A stretch of 64,000 nt of DNA. Source: Prinia subflava. Taxonomy: Eukaryota > Chordata > Aves > Passeriformes > Cisticolidae. The notes beneath the pieces are model-generated. The model saw only the letters and a program-made list of their open reading frames with translations. It was not told the DNA's origin and ran no database searches. The stretch covers positions 124,001 through 188,000 of the forward strand of contig NW_026960609.1 of NCBI RefSeq assembly GCF_021018805.1. Reading direction: 5' to 3'. Of the stretch, positions 35,882 through 48,126 are shown in pieces. Position 1 is the stretch's first letter; the number at the start of each line of letters is the position of its first letter. The translations under genes and the position numbers were made by a program.

Positions 35882-35909
35882 ATATGCTTCAAGCTTAAGA
35901 AAAGGTAAG

Positions 35910-36237
35910 TGTTGCCCTGAGATTTCCTAGTTTGCTGAGCGTTCATACTAAAGTAGAAGTGTGCAACTTCTCACACTCCTTAATGTAAACCGAAGATCAT
36001 GTTTTGTAAATATTGCCATTGTTATGAATTCCTTCTCCAAGAGAAGGGGACGTTGAATGACAGCCTCCTTGACCAATGTGGTGAGAGGTGGGAATGCCCA
36101 CTCTCCAATCCATGGTCACCTTGCTAGAGGTATTTAATAGGAAGAATAAACAAAGGGCAGGTCTTCTGCCCTGCTTGCTCTGATCAACCCAGATCTCTGT
36201 CTCCGAGTGTCCTTATCTGGCTAGGCTCGTGGTGATA
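35910..36237 (+). repeat. Solo LTR, same family as 47593-47942
   Basis: 328 bp, TGTTGCC start and GGTGATA end, perfect 6-bp duplications GGTAAG at 35904-35909 and 36238-36243. An AATAAA near 36150 is the likely poly(A) signal. Confidence 0.9.
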
Positions 36238-36243
36238 GGTAAG

Positions 36244-39200
36244 GTCTTAAATACAACGGTAAAAGTAATATTTGGGGATTTTCGCATAAGGGTTCCCCTA
36301 ACACACTGGCTGTTTAATTATTTGTTTGGTTTTACTAAGAAGCGTAGAAGAGGTAATTGCCAATTGTTCATTAAAAAGAAAAATCAGAGAGATTAGACTG
36401 GCCTCCTTATGACATGAACATATGGAAACAACCACATAAATGTATGCATTTATTAGATGTTTCTGGTGTGCATTGCTTTACTAAAAACTAATCTGGTCAC
36501 CAGACATCTAAACTGCTATTTGTTGTTACATTTGTTTGCGTGAAAAAAACTTAGGAGAAACTAATAGCTTCTGGTGTTATAGTCTTTGTAGGACTAGCCC
36601 CTAGTTTGATTATGAAGTCATAATAATAATACTTCTTTGCTATTATTAGTGTTCTAATTTTGAAACAACTAAAAAAACCCACCGCATATTATGCTTGGAA
36701 AAATTGGTTGTAAGAAATATGACTATAAAGCCTATAAAAAGGAAAATTCTGTTATTACTGTGTGAAAACTGCACAATCATAGGAAAGCTAATAATTTCCA
36801 TTTTGGTGCTCATGTCAGAATATTTCACAGAGCTCTGTGGCATATGATCATAGGGACTTCATGGTCTACAATAGAAGCCTCTTATTTTTTTGTCCTGAAG
36901 GGGAAAGAGGGGGAAAAAAAAGCAAATGTACCACAGAGTGGGGATTGCGAATTAACCAGAATTAAGCCTTTATAGCTTACAGTGGGAAGTCTGGTCATCC
37001 TTCCTGTGTTTTGTGAATCTCTGTCTTAGATTCCAACAGACACACATGCACATACACACCATTACCCCCCCACTCAGAGCTGTATGAGTGGGAAAAGGTT
37101 CTGTATGCAGTTTTTTCATGTTGTAGCATAATTTTCTCTCATGTCAGAAGGACTGAACAGCAACATTCATATAGCTTAATAAGAACTTTGAGTAGTTCAG
37201 GAGATGCAAACAGGGATTAATGTTCCTGAAAGTTGTTTTGTTGTCAGTTCTGTTGACCATGTTGTACTGACTGTATTCAGGAGGAATAAATTTCCTACTT
37301 CCACTCTTTCCCCTCCCCCAGAAAAAATAGTGGTGAGGCATTTCACAAGTGGTTTGTGTCCATATGAGTATCTACTTAACTTTGGACAGGAGAAAACTGA
37401 AGCATGAAAACTGTACATGTGAGAAAGCACAGCTTGATCCTATGTCAGATTTGGCTACTCCTAGCTTGAACTACTTTCTGGATTCTGACATGATAGAGTA
37501 GTCTTCAAAACACTGATTCATCCTTTGGGAATATTTCTGGGTGACCTTCCAGTATGTACTTGCAGGAGCTCTATAGAGCTCTAGTCAGCAGTGCTAGGAA
37601 TCTCTTTGGCTCAGAGAAGTATTTATTCCTGTTCAGAGTAGCAGAAAACCAAAGCAGAATAAAAGCCAACATCCAGGATGGGATGTGGTTTGGTTTTCCA
37701 TTTGAGTATTTTGTTCTAGAGCTTGTTTCTCAGGATAATATGAAACAAAGTCTCACAGCGACACTGGTTTTCTTGATGGAGGGTACTGTTTGCTATTGAT
37801 AAGTTGCTTATTTCTTGCCATCCCCATATCAAGGAATTTATTACCTCTTTCATTGCCCCATGAAGCATTTGTTTGCTTTTCAGTTCTATTTCCCCATCTT
37901 TCTGTATGGTCATTTCTCCAGTACTGTACTCAGTTTTTTGTTTTCTAAGGCTATTTTTGTACTTTCAAGATCTTGGCCTCCAGCTGTCTTTCCCTCCATG
38001 CCTTTACACACTCTTTTCCCCCAAGGCCTTTTAGCATGACTTCCAGAAGACTTTCTTTCTGGCTTTGTATTTTTCACACCACTTTCATGCTGCATGCTAA
38101 TTTGTTAGGTCACTGGGTTGTTCAGTGATCTTATTTCAGCTCTAGGCATCTTCATCCTTATTACTTTTCCTACTGCTAAATATGGGAATGCCAAATGTGA
38201 TCCACAGGTCACTTAACTGTGTACAAAGCCTTTGTATGTGCCTTAAAAAGACAGATATCTGTTTCATAATTATGCCCAGAACCATATTATTGGTCTGGGG
38301 TGGCTAGAAAGCCTCTTGTGCATGCCCTGAGACTGAGAGAAATGTTTAGCCCTCAAGCAGCAAGCTCTATGAGACATATTTCAAGGTGGCTAAGGTCTTG
38401 GTAGTCAAAAGGGCACATAGCCAAGCATGCCAGATGCTGTTTGTCTCCCACTGCCCTTCTTTTACCCCCCTGCAAGGCAGAAGGAAGCTGTAGTAGGAAC
38501 AAGATGTGCTGTTACCAGCTGGCCCCGGGGAAACAATGGAGTTGCACTGAATCTTGAAGGCCTGGGAATGTTGAGGCTAAGGAGCTTTTACTCTTGCTCT
38601 TGCTGTCTGGGTGGTCCTGGCTGAGTGTTTCAGCTTCTCAGATTGCCTTGGGTTTAGCCAGTTGCATGAGTTCTACTTGAGCATGAATAAAACAGTATCA
38701 CATAACTTCTGTTAGTAATATAAATACTGCATTACAAATGCACTCTGAGACAGTACCAACCTGCCTGATGACATCCATTAAGATGACACCCCAAATACTT
38801 TGGCAGCTCCGACTGCAAGTCCCATTCCACTTTGTGCCATAAAAAAAGAGCCGTAATGGAGACTGAGGAGTTTTTCTCCAAGTAATTGAATTCACTGTAG
38901 GAAGATCAGAACCTTTTTGCTAGTGCAGTACTCATACTATAGTTTTCCTTTTGTAGTATTCAGGAGTTAGAGTAACTGTGAAAGTTGTATGAAACATTGG
39001 TTATTATTTAAATTCAACTTCTCATGGTAAACTAAGTTTGCAAAATTATGGGAATGGTCACTACCATGATGCAGAGCTGTTTAGGTTGAGCTCAGTAATC
39101 TGTGACCTCCACTAAAGCATCTGGTTTGTCACATGCATTGTCTCTGTACAGGTATTTGGTTAATAATTGTCCAGTTAACTTAGAAGCACCAAAGAGGAAG

Positions 39201-40773
39201 CAAAAAGTGGTAATCTTTTTCTTCCCTACTGCTAGAAATAGTTTCCTGTCTAGATGTGTGATTTTTTATAAGCTGAATGTTCAGAAAATGCAGTCCCATA
39301 GTGGGATTAATAATTTCCCTTTCAAACTACAGCCATGTCTGGTGTGTGAAATAAAGAATTGCATTTTGTCTTAAAGACAGGTGTATCATTTGCACTTAAC
39401 TAGGTTAATTTTAGCCTGATTTACTGACAGATTCTTGCCTCAGCTGAAGCTTGTGGCAGAGAGAGTACAGGCTGTACTCTACAAGCTGACCTTTTCAAAA
39501 GATAAAGCAAATAGTCATCTGAGAGAGGAGTGGTTGCTATCTTAGGAGTAGTTTGGAAAAAATGAGGTTCCTGCTCTCCTGACCCAAACCTGTTCTGGCT
39601 AAAATTTACTATTAGCTTTCCTTCTCTTTATTTAATTTTCCAGTTTTCTCCCTATGATAATGAGCAATGGGTACAAGAAAGAAAAAGTTTTCTTTCTGAC
39701 TTAAAGAAGTTGAACTGGCACAAGGATGCAGGAGAAAACATTTTAAGTCTCTCTGAAAGAGGTGTTTTCTGAAAGAGTTGGAGCTGTGCAGGAGCTGATA
39801 TGGCAGGTGGAGAAGGCACCTGTATGAATAAGGGGTCAGTGCTGTTGCAGTGCATTAACTGCTCCCTCATGGCTGTTTGTGTCAGTGCAACCAGGATACC
39901 CCTCAGAGCTGCATTATTGCTTGTAGTGAAGTCCCAGAAAATGTCTGGAACGATTTCCTGAGAGCTTTAATTCTACCTGCAACAGGAAAAAGGAATGTTT
40001 TCTTGTTTCAGCATCACAATGCCATATATTAGGCTAAAAGAGCAGCTGTAGAAGTTTGGCCTCTGCTTCTGCATGAGATGTGCTTTAATACTTTACTCAG
40101 AGTGTTTATTTAGCTGAACTGGTCTCTCTGAAACATTATTGCTGATCATGCTGTTTCAACACAGCTGTGATGGCCAGGAGGCTCTTCACTTGCACACTGG
40201 CAATTGTGTTTGCATGGGTATATTTTTCTCTGTAAGTGTTACACCTGTTAAAAAGGTATCAGAGCAGTAAAAGGAGATCTTGCTTGTACTACGTGAATCT
40301 GATGCTAGGCATTCAGGATTCATGGGCAAGACTTAAAACTGAGCTGCTGCAGTCTTCTGGTAGAGAAAATTGCAGATTACATGTTGGTTTTGATCTGGTG
40401 CAACCACTGTATTCCTCTTTCTGGCCTTCAGCTTGACTTTTGACTGAATTCTGCAACAACCAAACTTTATCTGTCCCTTACATACTTGTGTGCACATGTA
40501 CAATTTGCTCATGCTTTGCCTTGCTCTCTTAATACAATAGCAACTTTAAAAAGTGAACAGGCTTATTGTAAGTATTCTTTCTTGCACTGTTCTACTGACC
40601 CACAGTGTGTTTTCCGCAAGCAGGAATTTAGACATGAGACCATGTCTTTTGACTCCTTGACAAATTCTATGCTGTTATTATTCGGTTCAATCCCTTTTGT
40701 AATGATTTTTTTTGTTTATGTCATTTTAATTCCTTTTTTGTCAGCTTTAAATTTAAGTTTCACATCTTCACAG
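36244..40773. other. MANBA intron sequence, about 4.5 kb
   Basis: No exon with beta-mannosidase similarity, no RNA gene and no repeat family that I can name. The human WWPHG region, expected before the next exon, was looked for and not found. Confidence 0.5.
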
Positions 40774-40925
40774 GTTTATTTTTGGACAGTAGAACTGGTT
40801 CAGGAGCTTATTCCTGGCTCACCAGGTCTGAGTTTCTACTTCAGAATCAATGTCCTACCCATTTTTATTAAGGGCTCAAACTGGATTCCAGCAGATTCTT
40901 TCCAGGACAGAGTGACCTATGACAC
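40774..40925 (+). pseudogene. MANBA: MANBA exon starting VYF, catalytic-domain entry
   Basis: Acceptor TCTTCACAG, donor GTAAGA. Open throughout; [12 protein letters not shown] and [16 protein letters not shown] match the conserved start of the GH2 barrel. The human R of FRTVEL is Trp here (a CGG-to-TGG type change) and NGF is NVL. The last two bases join the next exon as one codon. Confidence 0.9.
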
Positions 40926-41416
40926 GTAAGACACATTTGATGTTCTCTAAGAAAAAGGATCATGTTTTCCTCCTCCTGATTCTCCCACCCTTTATGGAAG
41001 ATTGGCTTTAGTGGGTAAAACTTTGATGGTAGAACACTAATTGTTGTGGGTTGGAGGCTTCAGAATTAGGACTTAACATGAACAGATTTGAGTGATATTC
41101 AAGGCATGTAGGTGCAATTACTGGTGGGAAGGTGATTGTTTGAAGTTCATATTTACTGGCCTTTTGGGTATTTTCAGGGATGATCCTCAGGCTGTTTGAC
41201 CTTATTGTCTGGACACATCTATTGGTAGTCAGAGGATGTATGCTTCATCCATGTCCTAACTCATGTCATGCAGGGTTACATAGGTGCAGAGTACCCTCTT
41301 CCCTTTTCCTGGTCTCATCTAGGCTACTTGGATTTCAGTGCACAGCACCCTGGAGATGCTGGTGGGATGGGGGCTGTACTGTACTTGGACTAAGCTTTGC
41401 TCGGGGTTATTGAGGA
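40926..41416. other. MANBA intron sequence, nothing recognised
   Basis: Short intron piece without identifiable elements. Confidence 0.5.
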
Positions 41417-41421
41417 ACCAG

Positions 41422-42426
41422 TGTTATGAACAAATTTCCTGGAGGGGGGGGCGGGGCTGGGCTATCCCTGTCCTAGCCCCACAGCGAGACAGCCGAGACA
41501 GTCGCACCATCCCCCCCAGAGGAAAACATAGAGCATGCATTAGCATATAAAAAGAGCTCTGAGAATGCCACCGCCCTCCTCCCAATTTGTGCCGTCATCC
41601 AGCCTTTGAGAAAAATGGGGGTTTTTCCATCTTGCAGAGAACCCCATAGCTGGGGTAAGGCTGCTGTCCCTCGAAAGAGGCTGATCCCCTCCTGGCTAGA
41701 GGTAACCCCCACACCTCAGCAAGTTTGAGTAGGGAGGGAAGCTGCCCTGAAGAAAAGTTGCCTGGCAACACTTTTCTACCTCATTAAAATGTGAAAAGAA
41801 GCTGCCCATGACTAGATAGTCCTATCATTGTTCTTTGTAACTACCTCCTTCAGCAGGAATACCTCTGCTGCGACCAGGAAAAATGCATATGCATTTGTAT
41901 ATGCAAATAAAACCGACCTGGTGGATCCTGGGAGGGTTTTTTAGGGAAACTGCACCCCAAGACAAGAAGCTAGATTCGTCAGAGGAGAATTAGATAGTGC
42001 CCTGGCCGAGCAAGAAGTGGATGCACCCCCTGGCCTGGTTTGAAGATTCACCATGGCCTGTGAGGAGTTTGGATGGAATGGGAACCAGCCAGCTGAAGTG
42101 ATTTGGTCAGACAACGGGAAACTCTTGAAGGTTTTCCCTGAGGGTAAAGAGCTGACTCTGCACTCCAGTGGCAGACCCTCCCCCACTGCTCTGCCTTCTG
42201 ATGGTTGACCAGAGAGAACTCCCAGCTGTTCCTATGGGAACAAGGACTGCGGCATCTACTGTTTGCAGTGGAATGATGAACTGGGACAGCACCTGCTCCT
42301 TCAGATGGCTGCAGCAGCGTGGAAAACTCAGATTGGACTCTGCAATCCTGCTGATGACTTTAATAATGAGCTGATCACTTTAATAAAGAGCTGAATATTA
42401 ATAAAGGCATATGCCCTGTTCTTTTC
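41422..42426 (+). repeat. Solo LTR, about 1 kb
   Basis: TGTTATGAAC start; ACCAG at 41417-41421 and 42427-42431 could be a 5-bp duplication. TATAAAAAG near 41548 and two AATAAA near 42380-42405 suit an LTR. The right end lacks a terminal CA, so that edge is tentative. Confidence 0.65.
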
Positions 42427-42431
42427 ACCAG

Positions 42432-43029
42432 GACAACAGGGCATTCTGCAGTGTGCATTCACATGCTATTTAGAGACTGCCAGTATGATTTAAGGAAAAA
42501 TGGAGCCTAAAACTCCTAAAATGAGATTCCCAGTCTCAGTCTTTCTCACCCTCTCACTCCCACATTCTTGCTATGCATTATGTAACTTTGGAAGAGAATA
42601 TACATTCCTGATTATGTTTAAAGAGAATTTAAATTCAAGTAATTCACATACAAACCAAGTAATATTGGGGGAGAAAAGACCAACATGATTAATAAAACAC
42701 AGTATTTCTAAATCTGGTCCTGCCAACACTTCTGTAAAAGCACTTACATCTGTGTAACTCCACCTATTTCTTAAGTGTTAACAGGAGCAAGCAACTTTTT
42801 CTGCACAAAAAATTGCGTTTTGAAAGCTCTGTCCAGACATGCAGGTTTAGAAACCATAGTATTCTGATACTTTCTGTTAGAGTTGTAAGTCTTAGACTGC
42901 CTGCTAATGATTTAGATTCGGGGTTTTTTTGGGTAGGGGCATTGGTTTCTTTGTTTTTTGTACAACCTTAGAAACTCTTAAGTAATACAACTTCACAAAA
43001 CTTGTATATCTCCTTTTTGTATTTGACAG
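42432..43029. other. MANBA intron sequence, nothing recognised
   Basis: Ends in a usable acceptor. No other feature. Confidence 0.5.
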
Positions 43030-43147
43030 ACTAAGGCTACTCTTGAAGTCTGCAGCAGATGCTAACATGAATGCCCTTCGGGTTTGGGGAGGAGGAATAT
43101 ATGAAGAAGATGAATTTTACGATATTTGTGATGAAATAGGAATAATG
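43030..43147 (+). pseudogene. MANBA: MANBA exon with RVWGGGIYE
   Basis: Acceptor TTTGACAG, donor GTAAAA (weak but GT). Open; [17 protein letters not shown] and [17 protein letters not shown] match the human protein nearly residue for residue in the barrel core. No lesion. Confidence 0.92.
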
Positions 43148-43302
43148 GTAAAAACGACACAGAATACTTACTTAAAAACTGACAAGAACTTGTGAATGAA
43201 AATCCACTTTAAATGAAAAAAAAGAGAATAAGTTCTAACCATCTTTCCAAAGGACATTGTAGAGTATCAACATGTGAGGTCAACTTGACTTGGTTTGGAA
43301 TC

Positions 43303-44042
43303 TGTCTTGGTTTGGAAAGACAGGTATCTGTCAGGGAAAACTGGAGTTTCCCTTGGAGTGGAGAATGTAAAACCCCCTCCCTCCAAATTATTACAATTTT
43401 GCAATTAGAAGCTTTCAGGCAAAAAGTATGGGAATAGGAGTAACAGTTCTTTACTAAGAATATTAAAAAATGCAAATGCAGTAATACAAAAAAAAAAACA
43501 AGTAAGCAAACAAACAAAAGTCCTAGAAACCCCTGATGGAGTCAGGAGTACGACCTGACACTGTCAGCCAGCGTGTTGGAAGCCGTCCAGATAAGTCCTC
43601 CTGGAGTGACAGATGTGGTTCTGTTGGAGTAGAGATGATCCTGTAGTGGCGGTGAGATGAGTCCGGTCTTCCTCTGAGAATCCAGTGGAAAAGTGGATAC
43701 TTGGTGTTCCTACAGCTCAGTTTCTATCTTGGTAGGAATGGCTGGCTTCCCCCCCCCCAACTGAGTGGAGCATCTCACAATGGGATGATGTAATGTGTCA
43801 TGTCATTGGTGAGCCTTAATGGCCCATTAACAGAAGATATTCCCCTCTGAGGGTGGACAGTGGTGGAAGAGAGAAGAAACACTGCCCCACCTGGTTTTAA
43901 CAGCTGGCCTATTATCAGAAGGCATCCATCCCCCTCCTCTCTGGAGTTACAAGAGATAAAGGAAATAAACCCAAATATCTCCTTAACTGGCTTCAACAGA
44001 TGTAATAGAATACACATTTTTTTGGTTACATAACCCAAGACA
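43303..44042 (+). repeat. Solo LTR, TGTCTTGG family
   Basis: 740 bp with inverted ends TGTCTTGG/CCAAGACA; aligns in reverse to 18495-19242. Flanks GAATC/CAGAT do not match, so the target duplication is lost or an edge is off. Confidence 0.8.
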
Positions 44043-44369
44043 CAGATTAACCTGATTTTTTGCTTGGCTGGTTGGGTTTCTTTAATTTATTTTTAATTTG
44101 AATGGTTTCTGATTTCAGAGGCTGTCTGTTGAATCTGGAAGTGATATTTTGGAGACTTTATAGTAGAAGCTTGCCATTTGGTAGAAGGTAGCCATGCTTT
44201 TCTCAGTTGAGGAAATGGATTTTATTTATTTTAAGAGTATTTTCTTCATTTTAGCAATAGCTGAAAAGGTTTGGGTGTTTTTGGTTCAAACTTTTCATTT
44301 GGCCCAAAGACAAACATGGAAGGCATTATCCAAGTGGCCGTTTTGAACAAGCTATAACTGATTATAAAT

Positions 44370-44780
44370 GTAGCTGTAAGGTGAACACTGTAGCAAGAGC
44401 AGGATGACTTATAGAGTAAAGGTAGAGCTATCCCAAACTGGGCCTCAGATTTGGGTCTGTTAGGCCTCAGATTCTGGCCTGCCTAGAAGTAGATAAACCT
44501 GTGGCGCAGTTAGAAAATTCACTTAAGGTGTGTACATGCCTTAGCTAAGATAGTTAGGATAGAAATACGGTTGCTGCCTTAAACTGTAATAGCTTACATA
44601 TTTGTCCACGCTCACTGCCAATAGAAACGCACCTGTTACTGTAAACTATTCTTACTGTATATAACCAGCCATCTTGTGAATAAAGGGGAGAACGTATGTT
44701 ATTAATCACATTGATTGGATCTGCGTTGCTCTGCCTCCAGCCTCAAGATCCAGTCCCAGACTTCAGAACACCTGCTGCAA
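44370..44780 (+). repeat. Solo LTR, same family as 16445-16835
   Basis: TATA-like GTATATAACC near 44656 and GAATAAAGG near 44680; GAGAACGTATG follows as in the other copy. Edges approximate. Confidence 0.75.
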
Positions 44781-45142
44781 TCACTAATCCTAGATGAGTA
44801 CCTTTGATTATATAAGCTTGGAGGCACGTATTAATAAGTTTTGATGAAGTAGTGACAAGATGAATGAAGGCCAAGTTGCATTTCGTATTAAAAATCCTGA
44901 GAAGTGTGTTTGGTCTTACTCTACACCATAAGAAGCAGGGAAACAGAATTCATACCTTGCAGCTTTCCGGTGGGTGTGCTTGCAAAAAAAAAAAGTTACA
45001 TCTGTTTTAGTCATCTGAATGAGTGTCCTGATTTTCAAGGCTTCTGAGCACTTACAGTTCTTCAATTTTTGACACTAGGCACCTTAAGTAGGCCACTTTG
45101 ATCTGTGTCTGTACAGTGCTCAGTGCAAGATTTAGGTGGCAT

Positions 45143-45835
45143 TGTTATAAATGTTCAGCCAATTCCAAAGAATTAAATACTTTTATTAATTATCAAGAAT
45201 TAACAAAACAAAATTTAGGATAAGCCAGCAATCGGAGGTTCAGTGTAGAGTCCCGGGATCGGCACTGGGTGAACCTTTGCTACGGCCTCTAGCACACCAT
45301 AACTCCCCCGTTCACAAATCCAGTCTTTTCGGAGTTTCCTTATATACAGTTTATTTAGCCGGGGGCAGAGTATTTCTTCACATTTCTTTGTCCTCTGTCT
45401 TTTCCTTCATATTCATAGGAGTTTCTTTCTGCGTGTGGTCTGTTGAATGGGTCTTCTGAGGGAAAATGAATATTAATTCAGTTTCTCGGAATCATGAATG
45501 GCGAGGTGGAATCGTGAATGGAGAGGCGTTCCCCAGATAGTGAGGCGAGATCCATATCGTTCCTGATAGCTGGATTGTTCACAGTTCCACCACCCAAAAG
45601 GACCCATCTGTCTCTGGATCCACCTTCTTTTCTGTTGTTAATTTTGTATTTCCCAGTTTCCTGACAGGGGTATTGTTCATCCCAAATTCCTGGCAGAGGC
45701 CATTGTTCATCCTAAAATTCCATCTGTCCCAAGCCCAACCTACTTTCTCATTTTATTTTACAGAACATTTCTTAAATTACATTTTATATACACAATAAAC
45801 ACGAATTATTTCATGTCATTTATCACAGTATTTAA
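45143..45835 (-). repeat. Probable solo LTR
   Basis: Minus strand starts TGTTAAATACTG and ends ATTTATAACA; a minus-strand TATATAAGG near 45342 and an AATAAAAG-type signal near 45180 fit an LTR. No target duplication found. Confidence 0.55.
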
Positions 45836-47028
45836 CAGCCAAAATAGCAAGTAAATGCAGAAAATCAAACCCTTATTCTGGAGGGGTTAGTGGGGGAAGT
45901 TTTTGGTTTTGTTTCTTCTGATGGTCTTGCAAAGGCTTAAAAGTCCATTGGAGTCAAACTGTGCTTAAGGAAAACCAATGATAGCTCACTGGGGGAAATA
46001 GTGAGAAAAAGTTTCTTTCAATAGAGAATTTTGACACCAACAGTTACTAAAGGATTATGAGAGATTCTGCAGCAATAGCTTTGCTTTTTCTGTACAGCGT
46101 TAGGATTGTAACAATTATTAATGGCACCATTATCTCCCACTGTCCTATTCTTTATCTTCCATTTCCTGAGGGAATGTGTGCTGAAAAGAGCCATGGAAAA
46201 GCATATTCTCACTGCAATGAAAATGGAGTTGTGTGAGGAGCTGGTCTCTGTCTCTCTCTATGTAGCATGGCATTCAGAAAAGCGAAGTCTCCTACAGACT
46301 CCTTTGGGTTAAGGTGCTCCTTCTAGAGGTCTTTTCATTAACATTTGAGATAGACTGGAAGGAGCCTCTAGGTTACAGCAATTTAAAAAGCAAATCAGGT
46401 AAACAAGAAATCTTATCCATCTCATTGGGCCTCCTTTCCCCTTTTTGTAATTCTCCTGCAAGGTACAAATGGAGTTTATTGTTCTTGAATTGAAAGGCTT
46501 GCTGTTCTCTAGTATCTACTTTTTCTTTGAAGAGAAAGATCACTGTGTTTTCAGAGCATCTAGTTTGTTTCTGCCCCTCTTACTGGGTGAGATTTGCTGG
46601 TTTTAAGATTATTTTGTATGGAGGTGTTTTCTTAACAGGTACACATTAAACATCTGTTAGGTGTGCTCAGTACCACATCAGAAGAATTATTGTCTCTTCT
46701 CACTAAGTGGATTTGGTGTAACACCTGCAAAATAATTAATAAATATCAAATTGTTCTGTTCAGCTGCAAATCGCTCCTTGTTCATGTTTCTGATTATTCT
46801 GTTCTGCTTCTTAAAGTATACTGTCAGGATCTGATTCCTAAGGGTAAATATTTTCTAACACTGATACCGAGGATAACCACAGTGGAGTATGCACATACTT
46901 GAGCCCCATGGTGAATGTGTTTTGTTTTCTGTCTGAACAAAGGATTGTGCATCCCAATAGCCATATATTTTTAAAGTATATAAAGGAACTTGCTGACAGT
47001 TTTTTTTAATCTTTCCTTTCCCTTGTAG
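45836..47028. other. MANBA intron sequence, nothing recognised
   Basis: Ends in the TTTCCCTTGTAG acceptor of the next exon. No other feature. Confidence 0.5.
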
Positions 47029-47115
47029 ATTTGGCAGGATTTTATGTTTGCGTGTGAGCTATATCTAACCAACCAGAATTATTTAGAATCCGAAAGAGCA
47101 GAAGTTTCTCATCAG
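47029..47115 (+). pseudogene. MANBA: MANBA exon IWQDFMFAC, donor site lost
   Basis: Acceptor CCTTGTAG. Reads [16 protein letters not shown] to EVSHQ, matching the human exon to its last Gln. The next two bases, where GT is required, are AT (47116-47117), and the frame runs into intron until a stop. Within the conserved FACALYP block the copy has Glu for Ala and Leu for Pro. AT does not start a convincing U12-type donor here. Confidence 0.85.
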
Positions 47116-47586
47116 ATATTTTATCCATTTGTCAAGCTCTATTTCACATTATCTATTTTTCATTGACTGACTGTATAAGTTAGCTTTCCAAAATTGATTG
47201 TTTGGAAGTGTTTGTTAGTGTACCTTTATGTAGCAGACACAAAATGTAACCTTGCTAAATCTTGAACTCCTCTGACTGCTTGCAGGAGTGGTCAAGTTAA
47301 GCAGACTACAGAATTTATCCTTCACAAATGGCTGAGTAGAGTTGGATGGTACATATGTGCATAAGGCAGATGTATGTCAGCATGTTAGAAGTCTATTCTT
47401 CTGAAAGCATGTATTACAAAACTTTGAGCCTGGTGGCAAGCTGAGGGAATAGTGAACCATGTGGCAAAAAACGGGAGTTGTAAGCTTAGCATATGTAATA
47501 TACATGTGGACTTGTAATTCAACTAGTAATAAAGTGATTTTTTTAAAAAAATCATTGTTAAGTAATTTTGCTTGACTTCTGAAATG
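47116..47586. other. MANBA intron sequence, nothing recognised
   Basis: Left part of the intron between the donor-less exon and the solo LTR. Confidence 0.5.
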
Positions 47587-47592
47587 GTAAGT

Positions 47593-47942
47593 TGTTGCCA
47601 TGAGGTTTTTTCCTGGTTTGCTGAGTGTTCATATTAAAGGAGAAATGTACAGTTTCTCACGCTCGTGAATATAAACACAGGACCATGTTTTATAAACACT
47701 GGCCATGTTTTGCTAACTGTCTTTCATTGTTTACATATTTCTAGGTGGGAGGAGAAAGGTGATTGACAGTTGGCTTGACCAATGTGGATTGAGAGGTGGA
47801 ATTCCATCCTCCAATCCACGGGCCCCATAGGAAATGTATAAAACTGGGTTTTTGTAAATAAAGTGGTCTTCCTGCCCTGCTCTGCCCGATGAGCCAAGAT
47901 CTGTCTCCTGAGTCTCATTTCTGGTCAGGCCCCACGGTGATA
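47593..47942 (+). repeat. Solo LTR inserted next to a MANBA splice acceptor
   Basis: 350 bp, TGTTGCC start, GGTGATA end, perfect GTAAGT duplications at 47587-47592 and 47943-47948. Related to 35910-36237. It leaves only 16 bases between the element and the next exon. Confidence 0.92.
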
Positions 47943-47958
47943 GTAAGTTGTATTTCAG

Positions 47959-48126
47959 GTATGACGTTTAAAATCACATCCATCAATTATTCTGTGGAGT
48001 GTTAACAATGAAAATGAAGCAGCAATTGCAAGCAACTGGTTCTCCATACCTTATCCTGACATAGGACTCTATATCAAAGACTACGTGACCCTTTATGTGA
48101 AGAACATACATGAAATAGTTGTTAGT
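47959..48126 (+). pseudogene. MANBA: MANBA exon with NNENE acid/base motif, nonsense codon
   Basis: Acceptor TATTTCAG, donor GTAAGT. In the frame of the previous exon the second codon is TGA (47962-47964), where human has Lys and Arg would fit a CGA ancestor. [12 protein letters not shown] then NNENE follow; the Gly before NNENE, conserved in family 2 enzymes, is Val. The rest ([13 protein letters not shown]) matches well. The catalytic Glu itself is present. Confidence 0.9.

Noticed and set aside
40486..40929. A 147-residue coding region
   Set aside because: Only the last 152 bases are MANBA exon; the earlier part is intron that happens to stay open.
43298..44047. 5-bp target duplication around the LTR at 43303
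   Set aside because: Flanks GAATC and CAGAT do not match.
47116..47123. AT-AC (U12) intron explaining the AT donor
   Set aside because: The bases after AT do not follow the U12 donor consensus, and the acceptor ends in AG with no U12-like branch site visible.
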